Below are positions 63,407 through 64,000 of a stretch of 64,000 nucleotides of DNA, piece after piece; position 1 is the stretch's first letter, and each line of letters opens with the position of its first letter. The notes beneath the pieces were generated by a model, which saw only the letters and a program-made list of their open reading frames with translations, did no database searches and was not told the origin of the DNA. Origin of the DNA: Sediminibacterium salmoneum NBRC 103935 (GTDB taxonomy: Bacteria; Bacteroidota; Bacteroidia; Chitinophagales; Chitinophagaceae); the NCBI RefSeq assembly GCF_000511175.1, contig NZ_KI866530.1, positions 2,360,813-2,424,812 on the forward strand, read 5' to 3'. The translations under genes were made by a program, and so were the position numbers.

Positions 63407-64000
63407 ATGGCACATAAAAAATTCTTTTGTATAGATGCACATACCTGTGGTAACCCGGTAAGATTGGTTGCGGGCGGAGGTCCATTACTGGAAGGAAATT
63501 CCATGATGGAAAGAAGATTACATTTTTTGCGTGAATACGACTGGATCAGAAAGGGTCTGATGTTTGAACCCCGTGGTCATGATATGATGAGTGGGAGCAT
63601 TTTGTATCCACCAACCGATCCGCAAAACGATATTGGCGTTTTATACATTGAAACCAGTGGCTGCCTGCCTATGTGTGGTCATGGAACCATTGGTACCATT
63701 ACCATTGCTATAGAAGAAGGGTTGGTTGAACCTAAAGTTCCGGGGAAGCTTCGTATAGAAACCCCTGCAGGTCTGGTGTTGATAGAATACAAGCAAACAG
63801 GGAAGAAAGTAGACTCCGTAAAGCTGACCAATGTGCCTGCTTTTTTGTATGCCACCGATTTAAAAGTGGAGTGTAGTGGATTAGGAACGATTCATGTGGA
63901 TGTTGCGTATGGTGGAAACTTCTATGCCATTGTAGATCCACAGGAAAACTTTCCCGGCCTTGAACATTATACCGCCGATCAGCTCATTAGCTGGAGCCGT
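63407..64000 (+). CDS. 4-hydroxyproline 2-epimerase / proline racemase family (3' partial)
   Basis: 198 codons are visible from the ATG at 63407 to the window edge, with no stop. FFCIDAHTCGNPVRLVAGG and PRGHDMMSGSILYPP are family motifs. The first catalytic cysteine is Cys90 in LPMCGHGTIG; the second would lie beyond the window. The family includes proline racemase, hydroxyproline epimerase and trans-3-hydroxyproline dehydratase. Cys at this position rules out the dehydratase subgroup (Ser there), and the neighbouring deaminase and dehydrogenase favour 4-hydroxyproline 2-epimerase. Confidence 0.9.
   Translation, partial: MAHKKFFCIDAHTCGNPVRLVAGGGPLLEGNSMMERRLHFLREYDWIRKGLMFEPRGHDMMSGSILYPPTDPQNDIGVLYIETSGCLPMCGHGTIGTITIAIEEGLVEPKVPGKLRIETPAGLVLIEYKQTGKKVDSVKLTNVPAFLYATDLKVECSGLGTIHVDVAYGGNFYAIVDPQENFPGLEHYTADQLISWSR

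Overview
This window reads as chromosome from a Bacteroidota bacterium, most likely of the Chitinophagaceae (inferred). The evidence is a SusC/SusD pair, a PorP/SprF protein next to a protein with a gliding-motility-type C-terminus (type IX secretion), a GLPGLI protein, a Rho factor with a long N-terminal insert, a sphingolipid (serine palmitoyltransferase) operon, and several TAnnTTTG -7 promoter boxes. There is one tRNA gene, and no rRNA, CRISPR array or transposase. Identifications come from reading motifs and family resemblance; no database search was run.

Layout. 1-5.4 kb: 5'-truncated susC-like gene, susD-like gene and an exported phosphoesterase. 5.5-9.2 kb: rho (minus strand, own terminator), asnS and tRNA-Phe. 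9.2-23.5 kb: AT-rich, accessory-looking segment. It starts directly at the 3' end of tRNA-Phe with a 1601-residue exonuclease-RecQ-UvrD fusion lying between two copies of the tRNA terminator. It continues with a small unknown gene, a Fic protein with a palindromic operator array, an outer-membrane receptor/GLPGLI pair, a multiply broken phosphoesterase pseudogene and a PAS-rich histidine kinase. 23.5-38.2 kb: divergent photolyase/cryptochrome, secreted unknown protein, type IX pair (M43-like protease plus PorP/SprF), sirtuin lacking zinc cysteines, S9 peptidase, FAD oxidoreductase, M1 peptidase and a DUF1080 lipoprotein. 38.4-46.1 kb: bactofilin, an LpxH-like/glycosyltransferase/GH1 operon, amidohydrolase, SLC13 transporter and esterase. 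46.3-49.7 kb: three-gene operon that fits bacterial ceramide synthesis (Spt, GNAT-type acyltransferase, NAD-dependent reductase). 49.8-52.6 kb: small exported protein, beta-carbonic anhydrase and SulP transporter. 52.6-56.4 kb: minus-strand operon for D-amino-acid use (N-acyl-D-amino-acid deacylase, DUF1611/DgcN-like, dipeptide-epimerase/DgcA-like). 56.5-59 kb: small Cys-containing exported protein and a TonB receptor with a copper-receptor-like motif. 59-64 kb: glycosyltransferase, HAD protein and a hydroxyproline-type catabolic cluster (DHDPS-family, aldehyde dehydrogenase, and a hydroxyproline epimerase cut by the window edge).

Functional themes are membrane lipid synthesis, peptide and D-amino-acid/hydroxyproline scavenging, CO2/bicarbonate handling and outer-membrane uptake. 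The most unusual part is the tRNA-Phe-adjacent segment. The exonuclease-RecQ-UvrD protein inside a repeat-flanked unit is the best candidate for an uncharacterised (possibly genome-defence or DNA-repair) system, although no sequence evidence here proves that role.
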